Counted from the first letter of the stretch, positions 17,440 through 25,835 are shown. The stretch: 64,000 nucleotides of DNA from an uncultured Treponema sp. (GCA_937894335.1 CALCRU010000046.1:14591-78590), one strand, 5' to 3'. The notes: generated by a model from the letters alone, not told the origin. Numbers and translations are program-made.

Positions 17440-18747
17440 ATGGAAAAAAGAATAAAAATCGGTTTTGCCGTATTTGGTTCTGTTGCGGCTTTGGTAACGG
17501 TTTTGGCCATGGTGTATGCCTTTGCACTGGATCCCTTTCGCGGAGTGGAAAGAAATTTTGTTCCCTCAGAAAGTTTAGAAGCGGTCTTTACGAGGGAGCA
17601 GGCTCTTGAGGATTTGAACTTTATGATGGGTATGCTTCATACCCGTCACCCTGCTTGGCTAGAAAGGGACAATGAGCGAGTAAAAAATGTAGAGGCTCAG
17701 TATCAGAAAGAAATAGCTTTTCTGCCCGACACTCTTACCACTGTGCAAATATGGCAGACGGCCGGACGAATCCTTCATCAGTTGTACGACGGACACACTT
17801 CTGTGTATGCAAAGTTTGCCCAGCCTCTTTACATAAATGATTTTAGTCAACTGGAGGAATACGGACTTCCCCTTTACATAGACGGTCTTCTCTGCTCAAA
17901 AGTGTTGGAAGACTTTTCTGCTGTGTTCCAGTACGAACTTGACTCCTATGCAAAGAAGATGTTTAGCTCTAGCATAATCATAAACAGGGGATACCTTGCT
18001 TGGGCCGGAGTGGATGTTTCTGACGGAGTAACATACACATTCTCTACTGCCGACGGAGAAAAGGATTTTCATTATGATTTTGTTCCCTTTGGCGAAGTAA
18101 AAAGAATTCAGACTGCGGATGCCGATGAGGAAGACTGGGTTTACTACGAAATAGACAAAGAAAGCAATGCTGGCATTTTTACACTTACCTCATGTTCCTT
18201 TAATGACCACTACAGGGAAGTTCTTAGAGAATTTTTTGAAGCCGTAAATAAAAACGCCTTGAACAATGTAATCGTGGACTTACGGGACAACGGCGGAGGA
18301 AACTCTCTTGTGGCGAATGAATTTCTTAAGTACATTGATGTAGACGGCTACTATGAATGGGGATGCAAAATCCGCTTTGGAAACTTTCTGTACACAGGAA
18401 AAAGAGCATGGAATAAAAACAAAAGAAAGGAGCCTGTCTTTGCTGGAAACCTCTATGTCCTTACAAGCACAAAAACTTTCAGTTCTGCTATGGACTTTGC
18501 AATGCTTGTAGGCGACAACCGCATAGGAACCCTTGTAGGCGAACCCTGCGGAAACTTACCCGACGCCTACGGAGATGTCCTTAACTTTGTACTGCCCAAC
18601 ACAAAACTTTCTCTTGGCGTATCATTTAAAAGATGGTTCCGTATAGACGAAGCTAAAACTGGTCAGCCCCTTAACCCCGACATCTATTGCTCAGAAGAAG
18701 AAGCCTTGGATAAGGCGCTGGAACTTTGTAGCAGGAGCGGTCGGTAG
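17440..18747 (+). CDS. S41 family peptidase-like membrane-anchored protein
   Basis: I prefer ATG 17440 (MEKRIKIGF; 435 residues) over an in-frame ATG at 17419, because the -10 box lies between them. An N-terminal membrane helix covers residues 7-28. The S41 core follows: TREQALEDLNFMMGMLHTRHP, then VDLRDNGGGNS near residue 287, and the catalytic serine region STKTFSSAMDFAMLVGD near residue 348, where the second Ser of FSSA is the expected nucleophile. No PDZ domain is obvious. Relatives cleave C-termini of exported proteins or act as small periplasmic hydrolases. The N-anchored topology puts the domain outside the cytoplasmic membrane. Confidence 0.85.
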   Translation: MEKRIKIGFAVFGSVAALVTVLAMVYAFALDPFRGVERNFVPSESLEAVFTREQALEDLNFMMGMLHTRHPAWLERDNERVKNVEAQYQKEIAFLPDTLTTVQIWQTAGRILHQLYDGHTSVYAKFAQPLYINDFSQLEEYGLPLYIDGLLCSKVLEDFSAVFQYELDSYAKKMFSSSIIINRGYLAWAGVDVSDGVTYTFSTADGEKDFHYDFVPFGEVKRIQTADADEEDWVYYEIDKESNAGIFTLTSCSFNDHYREVLREFFEAVNKNALNNVIVDLRDNGGGNSLVANEFLKYIDVDGYYEWGCKIRFGNFLYTGKRAWNKNKRKEPVFAGNLYVLTSTKTFSSAMDFAMLVGDNRIGTLVGEPCGNLPDAYGDVLNFVLPNTKLSLGVSFKRWFRIDEAKTGQPLNPDIYCSEEEALDKALELCSRSGR

Positions 18748-18871
18748 AATCGGTTGCCCAATCAGTTAGTTTCTGCTTACATATACTCCTAACGGAAAGT
18801 TCAGTTTTAAAGACTTGAGCAATAACGAAAAGATGAGGCAGATCTTTACATGATTTTATGCTACCTTGGTC

Positions 18872-18897
18872 AAGCAATTTTTGGCACTGCTTTTTTT
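18872..18897 (+). terminator. Weak hairpin with T-run after the S41 gene
   Basis: AAGCA (18872-18876) and TGCTT (18888-18892) pair around an 11-base loop and run into a T tract. The rest of the 246-base gap 18748-18993 is AT-rich and shows no gene. Confidence 0.3.
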
Positions 18898-18993
18898 GGT
18901 GTAGGGCATTCATATATTTAAGTGGTAACAAAAAGCCTAAACAGAATGTTTGCTTAGAAACCAAAGATAAGGGATTTTACTAGGAGAACAGAA

Positions 18994-19827
18994 ATGGAAA
19001 AGAAACATCACATAGAAAAAAACACTGTGCAGGAAACGCTCATAATTCCCCTGTACGGAAGAAAAGTCTGCTCAGAAAAATTTCCTAACCTCTTTAAGGA
19101 TTCAGAGGCGGAGCGGATATGTAGCATGCTGGACTACGACTTTGAAGAAAAGGGAAGAAAGATGGAGCGTGGTGCGGGGCTTTTTGGTGCACTTGAAGTT
19201 GCTCAGAGGCAGTATGACCTTGGTTGGGAAATTAAGGATTACCTTACCTCTCATCCCAATGCCGCTGTGGTAAATCTTGGCTGCGGATTGGACGACACAT
19301 TCAGCAAGTGCGACAACGGAAGTTGCAGAGGCTACAACATAGATATGCCAGATGTTATTGCGGTGCGGAACGAAATACTGCCGCCTACAGAACGGGAAGC
19401 AAACATTGCCTCAGATCTTAATGACTACGGTTGGATGGAAAAAATTGACGCAAAGGAAGGAGCTGTTTTTTATGCCTCAGGTGTGTTCTATTATTTTAAA
19501 AAAGAGGATGTCAAAAAACTTTTCCTTGAAATGCAAAAACATTTTCCCGGTAGCGTAATTGTGTTTGACTCGTGCAACCGCCGAGGTGCTAAAATGCTGA
19601 CAAAGACATGGCTTAAGGAAGCGGGAATAAAAGATGTGGGAGCCTTCTTTTCGATGGAAGACGAAAGCGAGATTGCAGGATGGAGTAAAAATTTTGTTGT
19701 AACAGCTAGAAGTTATATGCGCGGCTACAGGGATATATACAAAAATGTGAGCGTTTTTTTTAAACTGATGATAAAATTCTGCGATTGTTTCGTGAATGCG
19801 AAAATTGTAAGGGTAGAATTAAAATAG
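18994..19827 (+). CDS. Class I SAM-dependent methyltransferase, LCM/TcmP-like
   Basis: This 277-residue protein has a clear AGGAG before ATG 18994. Motif I of class I methyltransferases is NLGCGLDDTFSKCDNG near residue 92, followed by the acidic strand YNIDMPDVIAVR and a later FYASGVFYYFKKEDV. This layout matches the leucine carboxyl methyltransferase/TcmP O-methyltransferase group (GCGLDDRF, DLP/DMP motifs), whose members methylate carboxylates or hydroxyls of small metabolites. The substrate is unknown. It stands between the S41 gene and the metal cassette and has its own spacing from both. Confidence 0.8.
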   Translation: MEKKHHIEKNTVQETLIIPLYGRKVCSEKFPNLFKDSEAERICSMLDYDFEEKGRKMERGAGLFGALEVAQRQYDLGWEIKDYLTSHPNAAVVNLGCGLDDTFSKCDNGSCRGYNIDMPDVIAVRNEILPPTEREANIASDLNDYGWMEKIDAKEGAVFYASGVFYYFKKEDVKKLFLEMQKHFPGSVIVFDSCNRRGAKMLTKTWLKEAGIKDVGAFFSMEDESEIAGWSKNFVVTARSYMRGYRDIYKNVSVFFKLMIKFCDCFVNAKIVRVELK

Positions 19828-19840
19828 GCAGATTTCCCCC

Positions 19841-19869
19841 TTGTTGTTTTTGTTTGATTAGTCTATACT
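19841..19869 (+). promoter_or_regulatory. Promoter of the P-type ATPase cassette
   Basis: TTGTTG at 19841-19846, a 17-base spacer and TATACT at 19864-19869. The expected start near 19876 falls inside the palindrome at 19874-19893. Confidence 0.65.
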
Positions 19870-19873
19870 AACT

Positions 19874-19893
19874 ATGTTAGAATTAACTAACAT
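19874..19893. promoter_or_regulatory. 20-bp palindromic operator, metalloregulator-like
   Basis: ATGTTAG and CTAACAT form a perfect 7-base inverted repeat around AATTAA, covering the predicted transcription start. TTAG...CTAA half-sites resemble boxes bound by DtxR/TroR-type regulators, which would suit a metal transporter. That assignment is inference. Confidence 0.6.
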
Positions 19894-19906
19894 AATGGAG
19901 GTCAAA

Positions 19907-20116
19907 ATGACAGAAGGAAGTAAAAAATTTCTGTGGGGTGTAGTTGCAGGTCTTGCTGCTGCTGCATTCATTAAGACAGACACTTTTAAAAAGGGCGCTG
20001 CAAAAATAATTGCAGGAGGTCTCCAGCTTAAAGACGATGCAAAAGAGTATTTTGAAACAATCAAAGAAGATGCCGAGGATGTAAAAGCCGAAAATGATGC
20101 AAAGGCAAAGGCTTAA
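19907..20116 (+). CDS. Small PacL/DUF6110-like membrane-associated protein
   Basis: This 69-residue protein starts at ATG 19907, preceded by GGAGG; the frame is also open from ATG 19874, but that ATG lies in the operator. One hydrophobic helix at residues 6-21 (LWGVVAGLAAAAFI) is followed by a basic turn and an acidic, charged tail (EYFETIKEDAEDVKAEND). Small proteins of this build (DUF1490/PacL in mycobacteria, DUF6110 in Firmicutes) sit beside P1B ATPases. Mycobacterial PacL proteins act as metal-binding partners of the pump. The same role here is inferred from position and shape, not sequence identity. The ATPase starts 16 bases downstream. Confidence 0.65.
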   Translation: MTEGSKKFLWGVVAGLAAAAFIKTDTFKKGAAKIIAGGLQLKDDAKEYFETIKEDAEDVKAENDAKAKA

Positions 20117-20131
20117 CTTTCGGGGCGCAAT

Positions 20132-22249
20132 ATGAATTTTACAGTAAAGCATTCTCTGCCAGGGCGGATTCGGATCCGTTATGATAAGAAAAAACTTTCC
20201 AAGCGGCAGGCAGCCTTGGCATACAGTCTGCTTTCTGTACAGGAGGGGATGAGTAGCGTAAGCGTAAACTATACTACTGGTTCCTTCCTGATTTATTACG
20301 ATGTAAAAAAACTTTCAGAAAAACACATAAGGGCCTATTTTCTTGCGCTAAACGAAAAATACCTTAACAACAGGGAAATGCTTGAACAGGTGGAAGAACC
20401 TAAGGAACAGGAAAGCCTTCTTTTTGATCTAGCACTAATGACAGCCAGCCACTACCTTAAAATGATTTTACCCCTACCCGTCAGGTTTGTGCTAAGGGCA
20501 GTTTCTCTTGCGCCAAGAATTCTTAACGGAATTGAACATGTTGTAAGGGGAGAAGTTTTTCATTCCGAGGTACTGGATGCGACTGCAATTTCCATGGCTC
20601 TCATTACGGGAGACGCGCGTACTGCAAGCAATATAAACTTTCTGCTTAACATTGGCGACACCATAGAAGAATTTACAAAGAAAAAATCCTATAGCGATCT
20701 TGCCGAAAAACTAATTTCACAAAATGACCAGATTCAGCTTGTAGAAAAATCTGCCGATGGAAAGACAATAGAAAAAACAGTTCCCCTTTATGTCGTAAAA
20801 AAAGGCGACACGGTTGCGGTTCGTACTGGAAGCGTAATTCCTGTAGACGGAACTGTGCTTAGCGGCGAGGCTCTTGTTAATCAGGCTACGATTACTGGAG
20901 AACCACTTGCCGTAGAAAAGCGCACAGGGGCTTCAGTGTTTGCAGGAACGGTCGTACAGGAAGGTGAGATTTTTGTTCAAGTTCGTGCAACAGGGAATCA
21001 GACTAAGGTTCAGAACATCCTACATATGATAGACAACTCCCAGAGCCTTAAGGTGTCTTCCCAAGTGCGTTCAGAAAATCTTGCCAATCAGCTTGTAAAA
21101 TATAATTTTCTGCTTTCTCTTGCAACATTCCTTTTTACAGGAAACATGACAAAGGTAATGGCAACCCTTATGGTGGACTATTCCTGTGCAATGAAGCTCT
21201 CTTCTCCTATAGCTGTTTTAAGCGCCATGAAGGAAGCGACTGAGCACGGAATAATTGTAAAAGGCGGAAAGTTTTTGGAAAATGCTTCCCTTGCAGACAC
21301 TGTTGTTTTTGACAAGACGGGAACTTTGACGCACGCTTCTCCAAAACTTGCGAAAACTTATGCATTTGAAGGACGCTCCGAAAACGAAGTTCTTTCCATT
21401 GCAGCGTGTCTTGAAGAACATTTTGCCCATCCCATTGCAAGCGCAATTGTTAAGGCTGCTGAAGAAAGAAAGATTATTCATCCCGAAGAACATGCAAAGG
21501 TTGAATACATTGTGGCTCACGGAATTGCAACTACCTTGTACGGGAAAAAGCTTGTAATAGGAAGCAGGCACTTTGTTTTTGATGATGAAAAATGTGAGAC
21601 TCCAAAGGAATTAGAAAAAATTCAGAGCGATGCTTTGGAAAGGGGAGAGTCTCTTTTGTATCTGGCGGAAGAAAAAAAATTAATCGGAGTTTTTGCAATA
21701 AATGACCCGGTGCGAAAAAATGCCGCAAGGGTAATTGAAGCCCTGCATAAGTCTGGAATTAAAAACTGCGTCATGATTACAGGCGATGACGAGGGTGCCG
21801 CAAAGACGGCTGCAAAAATTACAAAGGTTGACCATTACATTTCCCGTGCACTCCCCGAGGACAAGGTAGGCTACATAGAGCAAGAGCAGAAACTTGGCCA
21901 CAAGGTTATAATGATTGGCGACGGAATAAACGATGCGCCTGCTCTTGCTAAGGCGGACACTGGTATTGCAATGGGCGACTGTGCAGACATTACCGGTGAA
22001 ACTGCAGATATTGTCCTTTCATGCGAAGACGGACTGTTGGGATTGTACAAGACCCGAGTGCTTGGTTCGCTCCTTATGGAAAAAATTGACAGTAGTAACC
22101 GTAGCATTGTAGGAGTAAATACAGCCCTCATGCTTCTGGGACTGTTCGGAATAATTTCACCATCTCTTGCCGCTGTCCTGCACAACGCAAGCACCATTGC
22201 ATTCAGCGTAAGGTCAATGCAGCGCCTTCTTCCTGAGGTGGAGGAATAG
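20132..22249 (+). CDS. HMA2-type heavy-metal P-type ATPase
   Basis: This 705-residue P1B-class transporter begins with an HMA2-like domain (HSLPGRIRIRY at residues 7-17) that lacks the CxxC of classic HMA domains. The catalytic core is intact: actuator TGEP at 255-258, phosphorylated Asp394 in DKTGT, the nucleotide-domain HP pair (AHPIAS) near 431, and GDGIND at 596-601. The metal-passage helix reads DYSCAMKLSSP (Ser351, Cys352, Pro359) instead of CPC or SPC, so the transported metal cannot be assigned by the usual rules. Few hydrophobic segments precede the actuator. It is probably an exporter at the cytoplasmic membrane, co-expressed with the small protein before it and the HMA2-only protein after it. 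Confidence 0.9.
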   Translation: MNFTVKHSLPGRIRIRYDKKKLSKRQAALAYSLLSVQEGMSSVSVNYTTGSFLIYYDVKKLSEKHIRAYFLALNEKYLNNREMLEQVEEPKEQESLLFDLALMTASHYLKMILPLPVRFVLRAVSLAPRILNGIEHVVRGEVFHSEVLDATAISMALITGDARTASNINFLLNIGDTIEEFTKKKSYSDLAEKLISQNDQIQLVEKSADGKTIEKTVPLYVVKKGDTVAVRTGSVIPVDGTVLSGEALVNQATITGEPLAVEKRTGASVFAGTVVQEGEIFVQVRATGNQTKVQNILHMIDNSQSLKVSSQVRSENLANQLVKYNFLLSLATFLFTGNMTKVMATLMVDYSCAMKLSSPIAVLSAMKEATEHGIIVKGGKFLENASLADTVVFDKTGTLTHASPKLAKTYAFEGRSENEVLSIAACLEEHFAHPIASAIVKAAEERKIIHPEEHAKVEYIVAHGIATTLYGKKLVIGSRHFVFDDEKCETPKELEKIQSDALERGESLLYLAEEKKLIGVFAINDPVRKNAARVIEALHKSGIKNCVMITGDDEGAAKTAAKITKVDHYISRALPEDKVGYIEQEQKLGHKVIMIGDGINDAPALAKADTGIAMGDCADITGETADIVLSCEDGLLGLYKTRVLGSLLMEKIDSSNRSIVGVNTALMLLGLFGIISPSLAAVLHNASTIAFSVRSMQRLLPEVEE

Positions 22250-22252
22250 GTT

Positions 22253-22567
22253 TTGGAATACCGATACTTTCCAGGCAGGCTAAGATTCCGCGACCATGTC
22301 TTACGGGATTTGGAAATTCGCCAGGCCGCAGTTGCCGTGATAAAGAAAATCTGTCCAGAGGCACAAATAACCTATACTGAAAAAACTTCTAGCATACTTG
22401 CGGTTTATCCCGAGAATTCCATAAATCTGGAAAGTCTAAGGCCTCTTCTTCCCCTTCTGCTAGAACTAGAACCTAAAATCAGGTTCTATAATTCTTCAAA
22501 AAAGAAAGACATACTTGACGGAATAAAAAAAATTGAAGCACAAATAAAAAACACCCTGCCAAACTGA
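22253..22567 (+). CDS. HMA2-like single-domain protein
   Basis: This 104-residue protein starts at TTG 22253, with GGAGG nine bases upstream inside the end of the ATPase gene. It opens with YFPGRLRFRD, the same PGR-R-R motif that starts the ATPase, then IRQAAVAVIKKICPEAQITYTEKTSSILAVYPE, matching the beta-alpha-beta order of an HMA2 domain. A basic C-terminal tail follows. It has no CxxC motif. It may be a regulatory or docking copy of the pump's N-terminal domain; this is inference from operon and motif. Confidence 0.7.
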   Translation: MEYRYFPGRLRFRDHVLRDLEIRQAAVAVIKKICPEAQITYTEKTSSILAVYPENSINLESLRPLLPLLLELEPKIRFYNSSKKKDILDGIKKIEAQIKNTLPN

Positions 22568-22574
22568 CAGGGTG
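22540..22574 (-). terminator. Terminator of the CBM48 gene, inside the end of the opposite gene
   Basis: CAGGGTG (22574-22568 strand-wise) pairs with CACCCTG (22552-22558). Read on the minus strand, TTTTTTATTT follows the stem. It ends transcription from the minus-strand gene but lies within the last codons of the HMA2-only gene. Confidence 0.6.
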
Positions 22575-22639
22575 CACTTCAAAACTATTTGCAGTGGAGC
22601 AGTTTTTTAAGCTGCAACTGTCTCCGAAAAAAAATTATC

Positions 22640-22948
22640 TTAGCAGATTACGACAGAGTTGTCGGTGTGAGAGAAGGGAGCAGGAATGTATTTGTCTGCG
22701 GCCCAGTCGTTTTCCCAGTGCTTTCCGTCAAGAAGATAGCGGAACTGATATTCCTTTCCAGCGTCCAACTTGATTTTTGTAGAGAATGTACCGCTCTTGT
22801 CCTTTGTAAGAGGAGTGTCGGTGCTGCTCCAGTTGTTAAAGTCTCCAGCAATAGTAACATGTTCTGCACCGTGTGCTGCTTCTTTGGAAACGCTGAAAGT
22901 TACAGTGCATGTTTTCTTGTCTTTTGAATAAGTCTTCTTTAATGCCAT
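22640..22948 (-). CDS. Stand-alone CBM48 (isoamylase early-set) glycogen-binding protein
   Basis: I chose ATG 22948, preceded by a G-rich ribosome site; the open frame to 23059 has no better start. The 102 residues are almost entirely one domain: VTIAGDFNNWSSTDTPL, the strand KIKLDAGKEYQFRYLLDG, and HWENDWAADKYIPAPF. This is the CBM48/isoamylase N-terminal fold, which binds alpha-glucans in branching enzymes and AMPK beta subunits. No enzyme domain is attached. It may bind glycogen or act as a partner subunit; unproven. It diverges from metK. Confidence 0.85.
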   Translation of the reverse strand: MALKKTYSKDKKTCTVTFSVSKEAAHGAEHVTIAGDFNNWSSTDTPLTKDKSGTFSTKIKLDAGKEYQFRYLLDGKHWENDWAADKYIPAPFSHTDNSVVIC

Positions 22949-23114
22949 AGTGTGCCCCCGAATAACGATATTAAATTGAAATATGGTAGTTGAAAAACTA
23001 CATATAAAGTTATACAATGTTCTAGCAGTTTTGTGAAGTGGATTTATGAAAAAAATCAACTAAAATGCTGAAATTTTTACGGTTTAAGACTGTTTTAAAC
23101 CAAAGGAGTCGAAC

Positions 23115-24284
23115 ATGTCGGCAAAAAAGTATCTTTTTACATCAGAATCTGTCGGGGAAGGTCATCCTGACAAACTGTGCGACCAGATAAGCGACGGTAT
23201 TCTTGACGAGTGCCTTAGGCAGGATGCAGAAAGCCATGTTGCGTGCGAGACATTTGCTTCTCAGGCTGCCGTTATCGTTGGCGGAGAAATAAATACCGAG
23301 GCCTATGTAAATGTTCAGGAAGTTGCAAAGAGAGTTGCGGAACGCATTGGCTATTCAAATCCAGCTTACGGTTTGGACTTTAAGTCTATGGCTGTATTTA
23401 ACATGATTCACGAACAGTCTGCCGACATAAATCAGGGGGTTGTGGGAAAGGGTCTTTCTGAATTTAAAGGCCAGCAGGGTGCAGGAGACCAAGGCATGAT
23501 GTTTGGATTTGCATGCAAGGAAACTCCCGAACTTATGCCTGCTCCAATCATGTATTCCCACAAGCTTATGCGTAAGTCTGCGGAACTGCGCAAGAACGGA
23601 ACTTTCCCCTGGTTTAGGCCTGATTCTAAAGGTCAGGTAACTATTGAATACGAAGACCATAGGCCTGTACGCATTGACACTGTTGTTGTAAGCCAGCAGC
23701 ATGATCCAGAAATCTCTTACGAAGAAATAAAGGACACAATCATCAACAGTCTGATTAAGCCCGTGCTTGAGCCTACTGGACTTTTAGACTCGAATACAAA
23801 GTACTTTGTAAACCCCACAGGTCAGTTTTGCATTGGCGGTCCTGTAGGAGACACTGGTCTTACCGGAAGAAAAATCATTGTTGACACATATGGCGGAATG
23901 GGTCGTCACGGAGGCGGATGCTTTAGCGGAAAAGACCCTAGCAAGGTTGACCGTTCGGCTGCATACATGGCGCGCTACATTGCAAAGAACATTGTTGCCG
24001 CTGATTTGGCGGAGCGTGCAGAAGTTCAGCTGGCCTATGCAATCGGTGTTCCCTTCCCTGTAAGCATTATGGTGGATACCTTCGGTACTTCTTCTATAGA
24101 GGAGTCTGCAATCGTTAATGCTGTAAAGCAAGTGTTTGACTGCACTCCTTCGGGAATTATAAAGACCCTAGACTTGAAGCGCCCCATTTACGAGGCTACT
24201 GCTGCCTACGGTCACTTTGGAAGAAGCGAATTCCCCTGGGAAAAAACCGACAAGACAGACGCGCTTAAAAAATCCATAAAGTAA
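23115..24284 (+). CDS. metK: S-adenosylmethionine synthetase
   Basis: This 389-residue enzyme makes SAM from methionine and ATP. Signature elements are all present: FTSESVGEGHPDKLCDQISD at the start (ATP/Mg site), GAGDQGMMFGFAC near residue 118, GRKIIVDTYGGMGRHGGGCFSGKDPSKVDRS near 255 (described by its ends; the P-loop-like GGGAFSGKD equivalent), and SIMVDTFGT near 320. AAAGGAG lies before the ATG. The upstream 166 bases contain no recognisable SAM riboswitch. nth starts 2 bases after the stop, so the two are co-transcribed. Confidence 0.97.
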   Translation: MSAKKYLFTSESVGEGHPDKLCDQISDGILDECLRQDAESHVACETFASQAAVIVGGEINTEAYVNVQEVAKRVAERIGYSNPAYGLDFKSMAVFNMIHEQSADINQGVVGKGLSEFKGQQGAGDQGMMFGFACKETPELMPAPIMYSHKLMRKSAELRKNGTFPWFRPDSKGQVTIEYEDHRPVRIDTVVVSQQHDPEISYEEIKDTIINSLIKPVLEPTGLLDSNTKYFVNPTGQFCIGGPVGDTGLTGRKIIVDTYGGMGRHGGGCFSGKDPSKVDRSAAYMARYIAKNIVAADLAERAEVQLAYAIGVPFPVSIMVDTFGTSSIEESAIVNAVKQVFDCTPSGIIKTLDLKRPIYEATAAYGHFGRSEFPWEKTDKTDALKKSIK

Positions 24285-24286
24285 AC

Positions 24287-24919
24287 ATGGCACTGCTTAC
24301 TAAAAAACAGCTGGTAACTGTATTTGAACGGTTCAAGGAGAACAATCCCAATCCTCAGACTGAACTTCTTGCACCTAATCCCTACTGTCTTTTGGTAAGC
24401 GTAGTTCTCTCTGCTCAGGCCACAGACAAAAGTGTAAACGCTGCAACAAAAGAGCTTTACAAAAAAGTAAGAACTCCCCAGCAAATGCTTTCTCTTGGAA
24501 AACAGAAACTGATTGGCTACATAAAATCCATTGGGCTTTTTAATTCAAAGGCTGAGCATGTAATGGAACTGAGCAGACTGCTTATAGAAAACTTTGACGG
24601 CAAAGTTCCTGCTACACGAGAAGAACTTATGTCGCTCCCCGGAGTGGGAAGAAAAACAGCAAATGTAATCCTCAATGTTGTTTACGGTGAGCCCACAATG
24701 CCAGTAGACACTCACCTTATGAGAATATGTCCCAAGATAGGTCTTGCAACGGGAACCACCCCCGAAGAAGTTGAGGCTTCTCTTGTAAAAAGAATTCCTG
24801 CGGAGTACATGATGCACGCCCACCACTGGCTTATTCTGCACGGTCGCTATACATGCACGGCAAGAAATCCCAAATGTGAAGAATGCATCATAAGCGATAT
24901 ATGCAAAAAGAATTTTTAG
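24287..24919 (+). CDS. nth: Endonuclease III
   Basis: This 210-residue base-excision repair glycosylase/AP lyase acts on oxidised pyrimidines. The helix-hairpin-helix LPGVGRKTAN carries catalytic Lys123. Asp141 in VDTH is the second catalytic residue. The 4Fe-4S ligands are Cys190, 197, 200 and 206 with the standard C-x6-C-x2-C-x5-C spacing. It starts 2 bases after metK and is followed 16 bases later by the mechanosensitive channel gene. Confidence 0.96.
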   Translation: MALLTKKQLVTVFERFKENNPNPQTELLAPNPYCLLVSVVLSAQATDKSVNAATKELYKKVRTPQQMLSLGKQKLIGYIKSIGLFNSKAEHVMELSRLLIENFDGKVPATREELMSLPGVGRKTANVILNVVYGEPTMPVDTHLMRICPKIGLATGTTPEEVEASLVKRIPAEYMMHAHHWLILHGRYTCTARNPKCEECIISDICKKNF

Positions 24920-24935
24920 CAAAAGGAGAAATTTA

Positions 24936-25835
24936 ATGAACGAAGAAGTTGTAGAAGAAACCGCAACCTTAATAGAAAATCCCCTTGATGCGGTAGGCTC
25001 AGAAGTTGTTCAGCAGACTCAGGAATTTTTTCATCTTGAAGACTTAAAGAATCTGTTTACACTGGCAAATGCGGCTAAACTTGGAGTTGCAGTTATTACC
25101 ATTCTTGTCCTGTTTGGAGTTTATAAATTCCTTAAACGACTAGTCAATAAAAAATTTGCAACAAAACTTCAGGCGCATACAAAGCTTCTGCTTAACAAGG
25201 CCATAACTTATGTGTTTTATATTCTTGTAGGCATGTATATTTTAAGCTGCTTTGGAGTAAACCTTAGTGCGGTGTGGGGTGCTGCAGGTGTTGCCGGTCT
25301 TGCCATAGGTTTTGCGGCCCAGACAAGTGTAAGCAACATTATAAGCGGACTTTTTGTCTTAAGCGAAAAGGCTCTTCGTGTAGGAGACTACATAGAAGTT
25401 GACGGAGTAAGCGGCGTTGTTGATTCAATTGATTTGCTTAGCGTAATGGTTCACACCCTTGACAACCAGATGATTCGCATTCCCAACAGTACAATCATCA
25501 ACGACACTTTTAAAAACTACAACCACTTTAACACAAGGCGCATTATGTTTGACATTCCCATAAGCTATGATTCCGACATGGAAAAAGCTCTGGAGGCCAT
25601 AAGGCGTGTTCCCGGTGACTGCAAGACTGTTTTGGAAACTCCAGCACCCGTTGTCTATTATGACAGTTTTGGAAATGCAATTAACATGAAGCTTGGCGTA
25701 TGGATAAAAAATAGTGACTTTCTTGCCTGCAAAACTGAAGTTCTTATTGCAATTAAAAAGGAACTCTGCAAGGACGGCATAGAAATTCCCTTTACTCGCT
25801 ACGATATTAGGCTTGTTGACGGAAACAGGGAATAA
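24936..25835 (+). CDS. mscS: MscS family small-conductance mechanosensitive channel
   Basis: This 299-residue protein has an acidic N-terminus and then three membrane helices (about 46-66, 88-106 and 110-140). The third is the MscS pore helix, AGVAGLAIGFAAQTSVSNIISGLFVL (given by its ends), with Gly/Ala packing residues. It is followed by the beta domain (RVGDYIEVDGVSGVVDSI, RIPNSTIIND) and the cytoplasmic cage. It opens under membrane tension to release solutes in hypo-osmotic shock. AAAGGAG precedes the ATG. Size matches E. coli MscS. Confidence 0.95.
   Translation: MNEEVVEETATLIENPLDAVGSEVVQQTQEFFHLEDLKNLFTLANAAKLGVAVITILVLFGVYKFLKRLVNKKFATKLQAHTKLLLNKAITYVFYILVGMYILSCFGVNLSAVWGAAGVAGLAIGFAAQTSVSNIISGLFVLSEKALRVGDYIEVDGVSGVVDSIDLLSVMVHTLDNQMIRIPNSTIINDTFKNYNHFNTRRIMFDIPISYDSDMEKALEAIRRVPGDCKTVLETPAPVVYYDSFGNAINMKLGVWIKNSDFLACKTEVLIAIKKELCKDGIEIPFTRYDIRLVDGNRE

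Noticed and set aside
22589..22927. Plus-strand open frame of 112 codons
   Set aside because: It is antisense to the CBM48 protein, whose motifs and start are convincing.
22949..23114. Possible SAM riboswitch before metK
   Set aside because: I could not find the conserved paired elements of SAM-I, SAM-II or SMK box types, and the space is short.
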